Shown: positions 16,044 through 25,042 of the stretch, in pieces
Position numbering within the stretch: position 1 is the first letter of the stretch
Layout: every line of letters begins with the position of its first letter
Source of the DNA: Formosa haliotis
GTDB taxonomy: Bacteria > Bacteroidota > Bacteroidia > Flavobacteriales > Flavobacteriaceae
Direction: 5' to 3'
Assembly: GCF_001685485.1 (NCBI RefSeq)
Contig: NZ_BDEL01000001.1
Location: 2,725,501-2,789,500, forward strand
Length of the DNA: 64,000 nucleotides
Program-made: the position numbers and the translations under genes
The notes under the pieces: generated by a model
What the model saw: only the letters and a program-made list of their open reading frames with translations
Databases searched by the model: none
Told to the model about the DNA's origin: nothing

Positions 16044-17272
16044 TTAAAACACAGTCCCCATATAAATTCATACTTATTTTTCTCTGCGTATTAAGCAGCG
16101 TTACTGTATTTTCTCAAAGTAAAAAGCAACAGGAGTTGGAAAATCGCCGACAAGAATTGCGAAAAGAAATTGAGCAGATTAACAGTATGTTGTTCAAAAA
16201 TAAATCGAAAGAGAAGTCGCAATTATCATTAATTGAAGATATTAATCATAAAATTAATGTGCGTAGTAATTTAATTAAAGTTACCAATCAACAAGCCAAT
16301 TTATTAACTCGGGAGATAGGGGTAAATCAGCGTAAAATTTCGCAACTACGAGATGATTTAGAAACTTTAAAAGCCGATTATGCCGAGATGATTGTACACT
16401 CTTATAAGAGTAGGAGCGAGCAAAGTAGAGTGATGTTTTTATTATCGTCTACCAACTTTAAACAAGCTTATAAGCGTTTGCAATACATTAAACAGTATAC
16501 AAACTACCAAAAAGAACAAGGTGAATCCATAAAGCAAAAAACCGAAGATTTAAAAGTAGCAAATACGCAGTTATTAAAACAGAAGGAGGATAAGCAGAAA
16601 TTAATTAAAGAAAATGCAGTTGCTCAGGCTCAGTTAGAATTGGAGCGCAAACAACAGCGTTCTTTAATGGCTTCTATACAAAAGGATTTAAAAACCTATT
16701 CGGCTCAAATAAAACAAAAACAACAAGAGGCCGATAGAATTGATCGTGAAATTGAAAAATTAATTCGCGAGGCTATTGCCGCATCAAATAAAAAGGCTGG
16801 TAAAAATGCAAAATCAAGTAGTGGTTTTACTTTAACTCCCGAGGCGAAAAATTTAGCAGCAAGTTTTGTGGCTAATAAAGGGAAACTGCCTTGGCCAGTG
16901 CAAAAAGGAGTCGTTAAACTGCGTTACGGAAATCAGCCACATCCTATTGTAAAAACAGCCACGATACATAGTAATGGTGTACGTATTGCTACAAGTCCTG
17001 GTGCAGAGGTACGTGCCGTTTTTAATGGGCAAGTGTATGCTATTATTGTTCAGAAAAAAGGAAATCCTACCGTTTTAATTCAGCATGGTAATTACTTTAC
17101 AGCATATAAAAATTTAGAAAAAGTATATGTAAAGAAAGGCGATAAGGTTACTACTAACCAAGCTATTGGTCAAGTTTTTACCAATACGGCATCTGGAGAT
17201 ACAACATTAAGCTTTAGTATATTTAAAGAAAGTACGACTCAAGACCCGTCGTTGTGGCTGTATAAAATGTAA
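16040..17272 (+). CDS. EnvC-like murein hydrolase activator (degenerate LytM/M23)
   Basis: Periplasmic protein of 410 residues: signal peptide (VLSSVTVFSQ), a long coiled coil at about 28-250 rich in K/E/Q (two helical stretches), and a C-terminal LytM/M23-like domain at about 285-410. In that domain the metal site is not intact: the usual HxxxD is replaced by HSNGV and the final HxH by FSI, so it should not be an active peptidase. This is the pattern of EnvC, which switches on cell-division amidases. It is encoded with the DUF4292 lipoprotein (4-base overlap) and closes the rightward operon. Confidence 0.85.
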   Translation: MIKTQSPYKFILIFLCVLSSVTVFSQSKKQQELENRRQELRKEIEQINSMLFKNKSKEKSQLSLIEDINHKINVRSNLIKVTNQQANLLTREIGVNQRKISQLRDDLETLKADYAEMIVHSYKSRSEQSRVMFLLSSTNFKQAYKRLQYIKQYTNYQKEQGESIKQKTEDLKVANTQLLKQKEDKQKLIKENAVAQAQLELERKQQRSLMASIQKDLKTYSAQIKQKQQEADRIDREIEKLIREAIAASNKKAGKNAKSSSGFTLTPEAKNLAASFVANKGKLPWPVQKGVVKLRYGNQPHPIVKTATIHSNGVRIATSPGAEVRAVFNGQVYAIIVQKKGNPTVLIQHGNYFTAYKNLEKVYVKKGDKVTTNQAIGQVFTNTASGDTTLSFSIFKESTTQDPSLWLYKM

Positions 17273-17281
17273 CTGTTTTAA

Positions 17282-17306
17282 AACCTAATGAACTTCTTGT
17301 TAGGTT
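17282..17306. terminator. Stem-loop in the convergent gap after the EnvC-like gene
   Basis: AACCTAA / TTAGGTT form a perfect 7-base stem with an 11-base loop, 9 bases after the EnvC stop. There is no T-run directly after it, so termination efficiency is uncertain. Confidence 0.4.
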
Positions 17307-17365
17307 ATAAAATAGATTTTAAGCAATAATATAGACAACGAAAAATAAAAACTTACAAAAAAGTT

Positions 17366-17887
17366 TTATTCTTTCTCTTTTAAAAATAATGCTCTTAATT
17401 CTGTAGCCTCGTGAGGTTTCATTTTTCCGGCTAAAACCAGACTTAATTGTTTGCGTCTTAAAGCGGCTTCGTAACGTTCTTTTTCAAGATCGGTTTCAGG
17501 AATAATTTGGGGAACAGGAACAGGGCGTCCAGTTTCTTCAACAGCGACAAAAGTGTATATGGCTTCATTAGCTTTTGTTTTAAGCCCAGATTCACGATCT
17601 TCTGTCCAAACATCTATATAAACCTCCATAGAGCTCTTAAAAGCTCTAGATACTTTCGCTTCTACAGTTACAACACTACCTAAAGGAATGGCTCGGTTAA
17701 ATGCCACATGATTAACAGAAGCAGTAACAACTATACGTCTGGAGTGGCGACGTGCTGCAATACTGGCTGCACGATCCATACGTGCTAATAATTCGCCTCC
17801 AAATAAATTGTTTAAAGGGTTGGTTTCGCTTGGTAATACAAGGTCTGTTAACGTGGTTTTAGTAGCTTCTGCCGTTTTAGGTGTCAT
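17366..17887 (-). CDS. Acyl-CoA thioesterase (hotdog fold, YciA/BACH-like)
   Basis: Cytosolic thioesterase of 173 residues hydrolysing acyl-CoA to free acid and CoA. The hotdog signature is clear: NPLNNLFGGELLARMDRAASIAARRHS, with the Asn/Gly and Asp of the active site, then VTASVNHVAFNRAIPLGSVVTVEAKV and a long VYIDVWTED strand. A charged C-terminal tail (KERYEAALRRKQ) follows, as in the acyl-CoA hydrolase branch. A -7 box lies 17 bases upstream. The preferred chain length cannot be inferred. Confidence 0.88.
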   Translation of the reverse strand: MTPKTAEATKTTLTDLVLPSETNPLNNLFGGELLARMDRAASIAARRHSRRIVVTASVNHVAFNRAIPLGSVVTVEAKVSRAFKSSMEVYIDVWTEDRESGLKTKANEAIYTFVAVEETGRPVPVPQIIPETDLEKERYEAALRRKQLSLVLAGKMKPHEATELRALFLKEKE

Positions 17888-17904
17888 AGTTTGCTATTTG
17901 GTGT

Positions 17905-17912
17905 CAAAGGTA
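17905..17912 (-). promoter_or_regulatory. Bacteroidota -7 box before the thioesterase
   Basis: Reads TACCTTTG on the minus strand, a perfect TAnnTTTG match, ending 17 bases before the ATG. The same TACCTTTG octamer precedes trhO and trpS. Confidence 0.6.
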
Positions 17913-17956
17913 CAAAGTGATGGATGACTTCCAAATTTTAAAATTGTTTTTCAGAA

Positions 17957-17994
17957 ATAAAAAAAGCGCTATAAGATAATCTTATAAGCGCTTT
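17957..17994 (-). terminator. Terminator of the HU/SPOR-domain gene
   Basis: Stem AAAGCGCT-TAAGAT / ATCTTA-AGCGCTTT with a small bulge, followed on the minus strand by a run of seven T. It lies just after the SPOR gene stop and before the thioesterase promoter. Confidence 0.8.
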
Positions 17995-18015
17995 ATATCG
18001 TGTGAATATTGTGTT

Positions 18016-18954
18016 TTACTCTAAGTTTTTTACCAATAACCAAGCATCAGAATTATTATTTCTACGAATATCATGTAAAGCTTTTAAGGCCTCTTTTCTG
18101 TTCTCGTAACTATCGTAAACCACTTGGTGTAATCCGTATTTGTTTACGCCAATTTTTCTAGCATTAAAACCTTCGGCTTTTAAGTTTGCTATAATTTTGT
18201 CGCAATTTTCTTCTACTCGAAATGCGCCCGCAATGATATGATAATTTCCAACAGGTTTGGTCACTGTTAAACTTACTGCCGGTAGCGGATTCTCAATAAC
18301 AAATGTTGCTTCCTGTATTTTGTGTTCTAACTGTGTGTTTGCAGTTTCTTGGGCAATTTGATTATGATTTTCGATTTGATTTACATAATATTTAGATCCC
18401 AAAAATCCGCTAATACCTAAGGCTACAACAGCAATAGCAGCATAACGTAAATATGGTCTAGATTTACGACGCTCTGGTGTAATGGTTAACGGAATTACTT
18501 TTTCTATAGATTCTACTTCACGCTTTAATTCTTCGCGCATGATAGCCGGTGAAACCACTTGGTTTAAACCAAAAGCATCTGTTAAATAGTTTAAATGATT
18601 TGAAGGTTCGAACGTGATTTTTCCTTCAGAATTTAAAGCTAATGCACCTATGTTATCTAATGAAATGTTTTCCTTTTCTACCAATTGAGATTTCATAGAA
18701 GCAACACGCTTCTTAATTTTCTCTAAGGCAATTTCAAAAGGAATTTTTTCAACATCGGCAATATAATGCGCTAAAAGACCATCGTTTTGCTGAATTTGCT
18801 CATTAAATGAAATGGCTTTTTTAGGCGGAAAAAATGTATTACTGTCTGCATTAATCTTAGCAGACACCCGTTGTGTTAAAAACGCTCCAAATTCTGGAAC
18901 GATAACACACTCGTATCTATATAGTAAGTCGCTTATGTAAGTTTCTAATTGCAT
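18016..18954 (-). CDS. HU-CCDC81 and SPOR domain protein
   Basis: Membrane-anchored protein of 312 residues. The N-terminal half (LETYISDLLYRYECVIVPEFGAFLT…) fits the CCDC81-like HU domain pair of Bacteroidota; a single transmembrane helix (AAIAVVALGISGFLGSKYYV) follows at about 155-175; the C-terminus is a SPOR domain (YHIIAGAFRVEENCDKIIANLKAEGFNA…) that binds denuded peptidoglycan at division sites. The start at 18954 is chosen over a start 48 bases upstream because a TAnnTTTG box lies at 18960-18967, inside that extension. Such proteins may connect nucleoid and septum, but that is inference. Confidence 0.82.
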   Translation of the reverse strand: MQLETYISDLLYRYECVIVPEFGAFLTQRVSAKINADSNTFFPPKKAISFNEQIQQNDGLLAHYIADVEKIPFEIALEKIKKRVASMKSQLVEKENISLDNIGALALNSEGKITFEPSNHLNYLTDAFGLNQVVSPAIMREELKREVESIEKVIPLTITPERRKSRPYLRYAAIAVVALGISGFLGSKYYVNQIENHNQIAQETANTQLEHKIQEATFVIENPLPAVSLTVTKPVGNYHIIAGAFRVEENCDKIIANLKAEGFNARKIGVNKYGLHQVVYDSYENRKEALKALHDIRRNNNSDAWLLVKNLE

Positions 18955-18959
18955 AATAA

Positions 18960-18967
18960 CAAAGTTA
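18960..18967 (-). promoter_or_regulatory. Bacteroidota -7 box before the HU/SPOR gene
   Basis: TAACTTTG on the minus strand, ending 5 bases before the chosen ATG. It decides the start site because a longer reading frame would place the promoter inside the coding sequence. Confidence 0.55.
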
Positions 18968-19115
18968 ATCAATTTTTTATCCGTACAAAGAGCCGACTTC
19001 ACTTTTTATTAACAGCAAAGTAATTAGTTTCTTGTGTATTAAAAATCAATTGATTAATTTCAGAAAAAACATTCCAAATCTTAAGTTTTTAGATGAATTA
19101 AGGTTTTAAGTAATT

Positions 19116-20216
19116 ATGAGTGAAGATGACATTTTATATGTTTTAGCTTTGCAACACGTATCGAATATTGGCGATGTTGGAGCTAAAAAATTAATAGCAC
19201 ATTGTGGCTCTGCTGAAGCTGTGTTTAAAGAGAAAAAGCATAAGTTGGCTAAAATAGATGGCATAGGTGCAGTCCGTTTACACGACCTTAAATTAGATTC
19301 GCATTTAAAGGCGGCAGCGATAGAGCTCGAGTTTATAAAAGCCAATGGTATTAGTTGCTTGTATTTTGAAGATGCTAATTACCCAGAAAAACTAAAACAC
19401 TGTATAGATGGCCCTATTTTATTATTTCAGTCAGGTGCTGTAGACCTAAAAGAGCAACGAATTATTAGTGTTGTAGGTACTCGAAAAATTACAACTAGTG
19501 GTATTGCATTTTGCGAAAAGCTTATTGAAACTTTAAAACCGTTTAACCCTGTAATTGTTTCTGGATTTGCTTATGGCACAGATATTACGGCCCATAAAGC
19601 AGCCATAAAACATGGTTTACAAACCATCGGGTGTTTGGCGCATGGGCTAAATCAAATATATCCGAAAGTGCATAAAAAATATGTCGCTGAGGTTGAAAAA
19701 CACGGCGGCTTCCTTACCGATTTTTGGAGTTCTTCGCATTTTGATAGAAATAACTTTTTAAGACGAAATCGTATTATTGCCGGATTAAGCTCGACGACTA
19801 TAGTGGTAGAGTCGGCAGAACGGGGCGGAAGTCTAGTGACGGCAGATATAGCGAATTCTTATAATAGGGATGTGTTTGCTGTTCCGGGCAGACCTACAGA
19901 TAGTTTAAGTGTGGGCTGTAATAATCTTATTAAACAGCAAAAGGCCCATTTAATTACTTCTCCCTTAGATGTAGCTTATATGTTAAATTGGGAGTTAGAA
20001 AGCGAACAAAAGGTGATTCAAAAACAACTGTTTGTCGAACTAGACGATGAAGAAACAATGATTTATAATTTTTTAAAATCGACAGACAAGCAATTGTTAG
20101 ACAGTATCGCTATAGGGTGTAATTTGCCTATTTTTAAAACAGCTAGTGTGTTGTTGAACATGGAATTAAAAGGCGTAATTAGGCCTTTGCCAGGTAAATT
20201 ATTCGAATTAATTTAA
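19116..20216 (+). CDS. dprA: DNA processing protein DprA
   Basis: DprA loads RecA onto incoming single-stranded DNA during natural transformation. The 366 residues show an N-terminal helix-hairpin-helix/SAM-like region (LQHVSNIGDVGAKKLI), a central Rossmann-like domain with the family motifs VVGTRKITTSGI, SGFAYGTDITAHKAA and NFLRRNRIIAGLS, and a C-terminal winged-helix domain (about 300-366, TDKQLLDSIAIGCNLPIFKTASVLLNMELKGVI). Length is normal. recA itself lies about 7 kb downstream on the other strand. Presence of dprA alone does not prove competence. Confidence 0.95.
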   Translation: MSEDDILYVLALQHVSNIGDVGAKKLIAHCGSAEAVFKEKKHKLAKIDGIGAVRLHDLKLDSHLKAAAIELEFIKANGISCLYFEDANYPEKLKHCIDGPILLFQSGAVDLKEQRIISVVGTRKITTSGIAFCEKLIETLKPFNPVIVSGFAYGTDITAHKAAIKHGLQTIGCLAHGLNQIYPKVHKKYVAEVEKHGGFLTDFWSSSHFDRNNFLRRNRIIAGLSSTTIVVESAERGGSLVTADIANSYNRDVFAVPGRPTDSLSVGCNNLIKQQKAHLITSPLDVAYMLNWELESEQKVIQKQLFVELDDEETMIYNFLKSTDKQLLDSIAIGCNLPIFKTASVLLNMELKGVIRPLPGKLFELI

Positions 20217-20221
20217 GCTGT

Positions 20222-21679
20222 TTACATATTTATTTTTAATACCCAGATGTCTTCAAAATAATCTAATCGCATTAATTCGCGTTGCTTTAAATACACCACA
20301 TTAGGGTCTTGGCTCATTTCTAAATAAATGTAGTCCCAATTGTTAGCAGGGTTTTTATAAGACTTTGGTTTATGGCCTTTTTCTTGAAGAAATGTTTTCC
20401 AGTTTTTAGCATTTTTTTCAACAGAGAAGACATTGGTCACTAAATAATAACCTGGTTCTAGATTAGGAATAGCAATCGATTTTAAATTTTTAATCTTTAC
20501 TAAATCTTCATCTTGTGGTAGGGCATAGGTGTCAATATCGACAGTCATATAGTAATCCTCATTTTTGTTCTCTAAATAAATCGGACTGATTTCGGTTTCA
20601 AAAGCGACAAAAAACAAATAAAAACGATCTGCTTTGGTTTTAAATTGAATGGTTAATTCTGAACTGTTATTAGAGAGTATATTGTTATTTTGGTTTGGGA
20701 TGTTCATCTTCAATAAATCGAACCCTAAAGTATTCGTGCTATTAGGTGTCCGATCTTTGAAGTATAAATCATCAAGAGTAATGGTGCTGTTAAAAAAATT
20801 ATCCTTGGCTCTTAAGTTGTTAAATAGCGGGACAAAGGTGTTTAAATGTTTGTCGTAAACGTTACAAACATCGGTTTTAAATTTTTGATCCCCTTCTAAA
20901 GCGCCTATAGATAAAGATGTTTTTATATCGCCTTTTTCATTGGTTTTAAAATTAGCAAAGGTAATGTCTACCGTTTTTTTGTCGACTTCTAAAAAACCAT
21001 TGTACGTAGTGAAATATTTGGGTTTATCGTCGGGATTTTCATAAACCACATAAAGTAACCAGCCACCAGAACATCCGCCAGAAACATAGCCTTCGGTTGC
21101 TCTAATATTTGCAACAGTATAATTTCCGTTTACTACGGGTGTTTTTTGTAGTATTTCGGTAACATCATAATAGCACACGTAGGGTTTAGAATCGTTAAAC
21201 GAGGAGTTTTGATAGCTGTCGTAAACCTTTAAACCTTTTAGTTCGGTATATGCGCCTTGTGGTGTTTTAAAAAGAATTTTATTGACGTCTTGAGACCGTT
21301 TGTCGTTACCTTTATAAATAATTTGATCGTTTAGAGTTCGCGTAACCCCTTTGTCGTATTTATAAATAGCACTCCAGTACAATGCGGCATAAGCAATTTT
21401 TTTGGTGTTTTCTGGAAGAGTTAAAACGGCTTGACTAGAGCTAAATGTCGATTTATCATCATCGACATCTATGTACTCCATTTTTATTTTATCGTTAAAA
21501 ATTGTGTGATCGTCAAAAGGTTTTTTAGAATCTTTACTTACAATATTATTGCCTATTAAGGCTGAGTTTCCTTTAAGATATAATTGATTATTTACAGAAA
21601 ATTTTAACCCTTCTTGTGAATATCCAATAAGAATATTCACAAAAAGGATAATAAATATTATAGGTTTATACTTAAGCAT
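20222..21679 (-). CDS. Secreted protein with SprB-like N-terminal region and SPOR-like tail
   Basis: Secreted protein of 485 residues with signal peptide (FVNILIGYSQ). The region about 70-250 (KKIAYAALYWSAIY…YVCYYDVTEIL…VANIRATEGYVSGGCSGGWLLYVVYENP) resembles a segment I associate with the N-terminal part of giant flavobacterial surface adhesins. The last about 90 residues (GYYLVTNVFSVEKNAKNWKTFLQEKG…NNWDYIYL) resemble SPOR-like tails found in flavobacterial gliding and T9SS-linked outer-membrane proteins. I know of no assigned function for this combination. It could be a periplasmic or surface scaffold. There are no co-directional partners nearby. Both domain resemblances are from memory and need a profile search. 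Confidence 0.6.
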   Translation of the reverse strand: MLKYKPIIFIILFVNILIGYSQEGLKFSVNNQLYLKGNSALIGNNIVSKDSKKPFDDHTIFNDKIKMEYIDVDDDKSTFSSSQAVLTLPENTKKIAYAALYWSAIYKYDKGVTRTLNDQIIYKGNDKRSQDVNKILFKTPQGAYTELKGLKVYDSYQNSSFNDSKPYVCYYDVTEILQKTPVVNGNYTVANIRATEGYVSGGCSGGWLLYVVYENPDDKPKYFTTYNGFLEVDKKTVDITFANFKTNEKGDIKTSLSIGALEGDQKFKTDVCNVYDKHLNTFVPLFNNLRAKDNFFNSTITLDDLYFKDRTPNSTNTLGFDLLKMNIPNQNNNILSNNSSELTIQFKTKADRFYLFFVAFETEISPIYLENKNEDYYMTVDIDTYALPQDEDLVKIKNLKSIAIPNLEPGYYLVTNVFSVEKNAKNWKTFLQEKGHKPKSYKNPANNWDYIYLEMSQDPNVVYLKQRELMRLDYFEDIWVLKINM

Positions 21680-21734
21680 AGTTAGGGGAGGTTAATAATA
21701 AAACTAAAAGTAGAAGCTGATTATTGTGTAGGAA

Positions 21735-22706
21735 TTAATATCCTACTTTTTCTCGAACTCTACTTAAGGTGTTATTTGCAACTAGTCTTGCTTTTTCTGC
21801 TCCTACGGCTAAGGCGCGATCTATCTCGTCGAGGTTATTCATAAAATAGCTAAAACGCTCCCGTTCTGTAGCAAATTTTTCAACGATAAGTTCAAACAAA
21901 GCTTGTTTTGCATGTCCGTACCCATAATTTCCTTTTTCGTAATTTGCTTTCATTTCGGCCTTCTGAGCATCTGTAGCTAATAAACTGTAGATTGCAAAAC
22001 AATTACAACTACTCCAGTCTTTAGGATCTTCTAAGGGCGTGCTATCGGTTTGAATACTCATAACCTGTTTACGCAATTTTTTATCGTCTAAGAAAATATT
22101 TATAAAATTATCGTTACTCTTACTCATTTTAGAACCGTCTGTTCCAGGAATAAGCAAGCCATCTTCTTGTATTTTACCTACCGGAAGTACGAAGGTTTCT
22201 CCGCCCATTTTAGCATGAAAACGAGACGCAACATCACGAGTCATTTCTATATGTTGTAATTGATCTTTTCCTACTGGAATAATTTCGGCATCGTATAATA
22301 AAATATCTGCGGCCATTAGCATAGGATATGTAAACAAACCAGCGTTTACATCTTCTAATCGGTCGGCTTTATCTTTAAAACTATGTGCTAGAGTTAAACG
22401 TTGATACGGAAAGAAACAGCTTAAATACCAGCTTAACTCGGTGGTTTGTGGTATATCGCTTTGTCTGTAAAACACGACTTTATTAATATCTAAACCAAAG
22501 GCCAACCAAGTTGCTGCAACACTATATGTATTATGCCTAAGTGTTTCGGCATCTTTAATTTGGGTTAAAGAGTGCATGTCTGCAATAAATAAATACGATT
22601 CGTTTACCTCTTCTTTCGACATTTGTATTGCGGGAAGGATTGCTCCTAAAATGTTTCCTAAATGTGGTGTTCCTGTACTTTGAACTCCTGTTAAAATTCT
22701 TGCCAT
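21735..22706 (-). CDS. trpS: Tryptophanyl-tRNA synthetase
   Basis: Class I aminoacyl-tRNA synthetase charging tRNA-Trp. The 323 residues include the HIGH-type signature TGTPHLGNILGAI at the N-terminus, the tryptophan-pocket helix DMHSLTQ, the conserved GKDQLQHIEMTRD segment and the KMSKS loop (GSKMSKSNDNFI). Length is normal for the short bacterial form. It is transcribed divergently from plsC, with a perfect -7 box 22 bases upstream. Confidence 0.97.
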   Translation of the reverse strand: MARILTGVQSTGTPHLGNILGAILPAIQMSKEEVNESYLFIADMHSLTQIKDAETLRHNTYSVAATWLAFGLDINKVVFYRQSDIPQTTELSWYLSCFFPYQRLTLAHSFKDKADRLEDVNAGLFTYPMLMAADILLYDAEIIPVGKDQLQHIEMTRDVASRFHAKMGGETFVLPVGKIQEDGLLIPGTDGSKMSKSNDNFINIFLDDKKLRKQVMSIQTDSTPLEDPKDWSSCNCFAIYSLLATDAQKAEMKANYEKGNYGYGHAKQALFELIVEKFATERERFSYFMNNLDEIDRALAVGAEKARLVANNTLSRVREKVGY

Positions 22707-22728
22707 GATAATTATACTGATTGAAAGA

Positions 22729-22736
22729 CAAAGGTA
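22729..22736 (-). promoter_or_regulatory. Bacteroidota -7 box before trpS
   Basis: TACCTTTG on the minus strand, 22 bases before the trpS ATG. It is a perfect TAnnTTTG match. Confidence 0.6.
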
Positions 22737-22769
22737 CTTTTTTTACTAAAATAGCTCGGTACATTTATG

Positions 22770-22777
22770 TATTTTTG
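22770..22777 (+). promoter_or_regulatory. Bacteroidota -7 box before plsC
   Basis: TATTTTTG ends 6 bases before the ATG at 22784. It supports that start over the longer reading frame beginning at 22721, which would also overlap the divergent trpS promoter. Confidence 0.55.
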
Positions 22778-22783
22778 GCAAGC

Positions 22784-23547
22784 ATGAACGTATTTAAATA
22801 TATCTTTTGGGTGTTTTACAGAGTGTGGTTCTACATTTTGGTCGCTTTCCCTATTCTATTACTTTTGCCTGTATTGCTAATTTCTATTTTAAAGGAATCT
22901 TGGTATCCCTTCTTTTTTAAACTAGCAAGGATTTGGGCTAAATTCATTTTAATAGGTATGGGGTTTCGCTGGACGATTAAGCGCGAAGAAAAACCCGAAA
23001 AAGGTAAAAGCTATATGTTTATTGCCAATCACACGTCTATGACCGACATCATGTTAATGTTGGTGACTGTTAAAAATCCGTTTGTTTTTGTAGGTAAAAA
23101 GGAGTTGGCTAAAATTCCGTTATTCGGATTTTTCTATAAACGCACATGCATTTTAGTAGACAGAGATAGCTTAAAAAGCCGACATGCCGTGTTTGAACGT
23201 GCAGAAAAACGATTACAATCGGGGTTGAGTATTTGCATTTTTCCCGAAGGTGGTGTTTCGGATGATGAAAATATACTATTGGATCAGTTTAAAGATGGTG
23301 CTTTTCGTTTGGCGATTAATCATCAAATTCCTATTGTACCCATTACGTTTGCCGATAACAGGGAGCGGTTTTCATTTGATTTTTTAGTGGAAGCCCTGGT
23401 AAAATGAGGGTTTATATGCATAAATTTCTTTTAACAGAAGGACTCACGCTTAAAGATTTAAAAAACTTAAAAATTGAATCTCGAACTGTTATTTTAAATC
23501 AATTACAAGACTTCAAAAAAAAATGGGAAATACCTATGGCGAGGTAA
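22784..23547 (+). pseudogene. plsC: 1-acyl-sn-glycerol-3-phosphate acyltransferase, one-base frameshift
   Basis: Membrane enzyme transferring an acyl chain to lysophosphatidic acid in phospholipid synthesis. An N-terminal hydrophobic segment is followed by motif NHTSMTD (HX4D catalytic pair) and FPEGG. The intact frame ends at 23407 with an unnatural tail (…FLVEALVK). Adding one T to the T6 run at 23380-23385 restores …FDFFSGSPGKMRVYMHKF and a normal C-terminus ending …WEIPMAR at 23547, 254 residues in all. All catalytic motifs lie before the break. A sequencing deletion is more likely than true loss, since this enzyme is normally essential unless there is a second copy. The run can be read as a T TTT TTA slip site, but I have no evidence for recoding. 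Confidence 0.82.
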
Positions 23548-23591
23548 TTCCCATTCTACTATTTTAAAAAATAAAATAGTTATTAACCAAC

Positions 23592-25042
23592 CTAAAATTT
23601 ATAACTGAATCCTGTGTAAACCCCAATAATATAAGGTTTAAAGTTTCCAGAAGTGTTGTTAAATGCGTTTAGTTGATATTTAAAAGTAGGCTCTAAATTT
23701 AAATTAAAACGTTTCGAAAAATTGTAATCAAATCCAATTCCTAAATTCGTACTAAAGCTTACATCGTTAATATTTGTTGCCTCTCCTAAGTAAGTTCGGT
23801 TAGATTGTCCTTCAGAAAAAAGGCTGTTGTCTTCTAAATAAAAGTGCTAAATCCACCAATTAAATTAATGCCGAAACGTTTGTTTAAAAGGACATATTCA
23901 AGCTCTAATGGGACTTCAAAATAGCTTATGTTTTGGTTTATAGCGCTATTTTCGCTTGTTCTTAAAAGTGAACTATTTTCTATTTCTACCGCTTTATTGG
24001 CACTAATTAAGGTTAGGTTTTGAGATTGTGCCGTGGTAGCAATATGCTGTAATTGTGGGGAACTTCTTGAGTTTCCTCCTGTATTTTCAAATAAAAGTAC
24101 ATCGTTTGTATTAAAACTTAATTTTAGGTTGTTTACGCCCGATCTAATTTTTAATTTATTATTGATAGCATAACCCACACCAACGCCATAACTGGTATTA
24201 ATCTCTCCAGATTTAGTGTTATTTGCAAACTGATCATCTATATGCGAACCGTTTCCAATACTACTGTAGTAAACAGGTGCAATATTAGGGTGAATATCCC
24301 ATTTATTCGATTTTGGATCCACTTTAGGTGTCACTTTAGTTGCTGCAATGGCGGCTTCTATACTCAAAGTATCCATTATAGAACCACTAGTTAAGGTTTC
24401 TGATGGAGTTGTGTTTTCATTTGATGCAATTTGTGATGTCTTATTAATAACTTCAGAGTCATTAATTATAGGATGAGAAGCAGTGCTTTGCTCGATTTTA
24501 TCTGTTGCAACCTGTTCTGCAATAATGTTATTTGTTGTTTTTTCTTCTGAAGGTATTCCTTTAGAGTTTGTGTTTGAAGCTATTGTTGACGTATTTGTTG
24601 TATACGTAGGCTGTGTACCTTGTGTTTTAGAAGGTGTTTCTTTTTTAGACTGATTTGCAATTTGAGTTGAACCTGTTTTTTTATGGCTTTCAACAGATTG
24701 TGTTTCTGTAGTATTTCGTGTTTCAGAATCAATTTTATCATCATCTGTATTAGAGACGATTGTAGACTCGGTATTCGACGGACTTACAATTGGAGTATCT
24801 ACAATTATACCTGGAGTGTTGGAAGGTGATTTTGTATTAAAAACAAAATTACCTAAGGCTAGAAACAATAGTAAAAGCGCTGCCACACCAGAAGCACGCC
24901 ACCAAATAGGAATAACGCGTTTTTGTTTTTGTTGCGCTTTTAATTTCGCCTCTATAGCACCCCAAACTTCTGGGTTTGGTGTTACATCAAGATCCTTTAA
25001 GCGTTCTTGAAATAAACGGTCTATGTTTTTTTTATCACTCAT
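23592..25042 (-). pseudogene. Membrane-anchored outer-membrane-barrel/anti-sigma-like protein, one-base frameshift
   Basis: Encoded next to an ECF sigma factor, sharing one base with it, and therefore probably co-regulated with or acting on it. The N-terminus is cytoplasmic (DRLFQERLKDLDVTPNPEVWGAIEAKL), followed by one transmembrane helix (VAALLLLFLALGNFVF), a long Ser/Thr-rich linker (about 70-240) and a C-terminal porin-like beta-barrel. The open frame stops at 23834 after …GGFSTFI. Adding one T to the coding-strand T4 run (A4 at 23840-23843) restores …FSTFYLEDNSLF and continues to a barrel-type ending …YTGFSYKF at 23592, 483 residues. Known Bacteroidota relatives occur in exactly this sigma-factor arrangement. 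The signal sensed is unknown. Confidence 0.75.

Noticed and set aside
18955..19002. Longer start for the HU/SPOR protein
   Set aside because: The extension contains a TAnnTTTG promoter box and adds residues unlike the family N-terminus.
22721..22783. Longer start for plsC
   Set aside because: It overlaps the divergent trpS promoter and the plsC -7 box; the family start is MNVFKYIFW at 22784.
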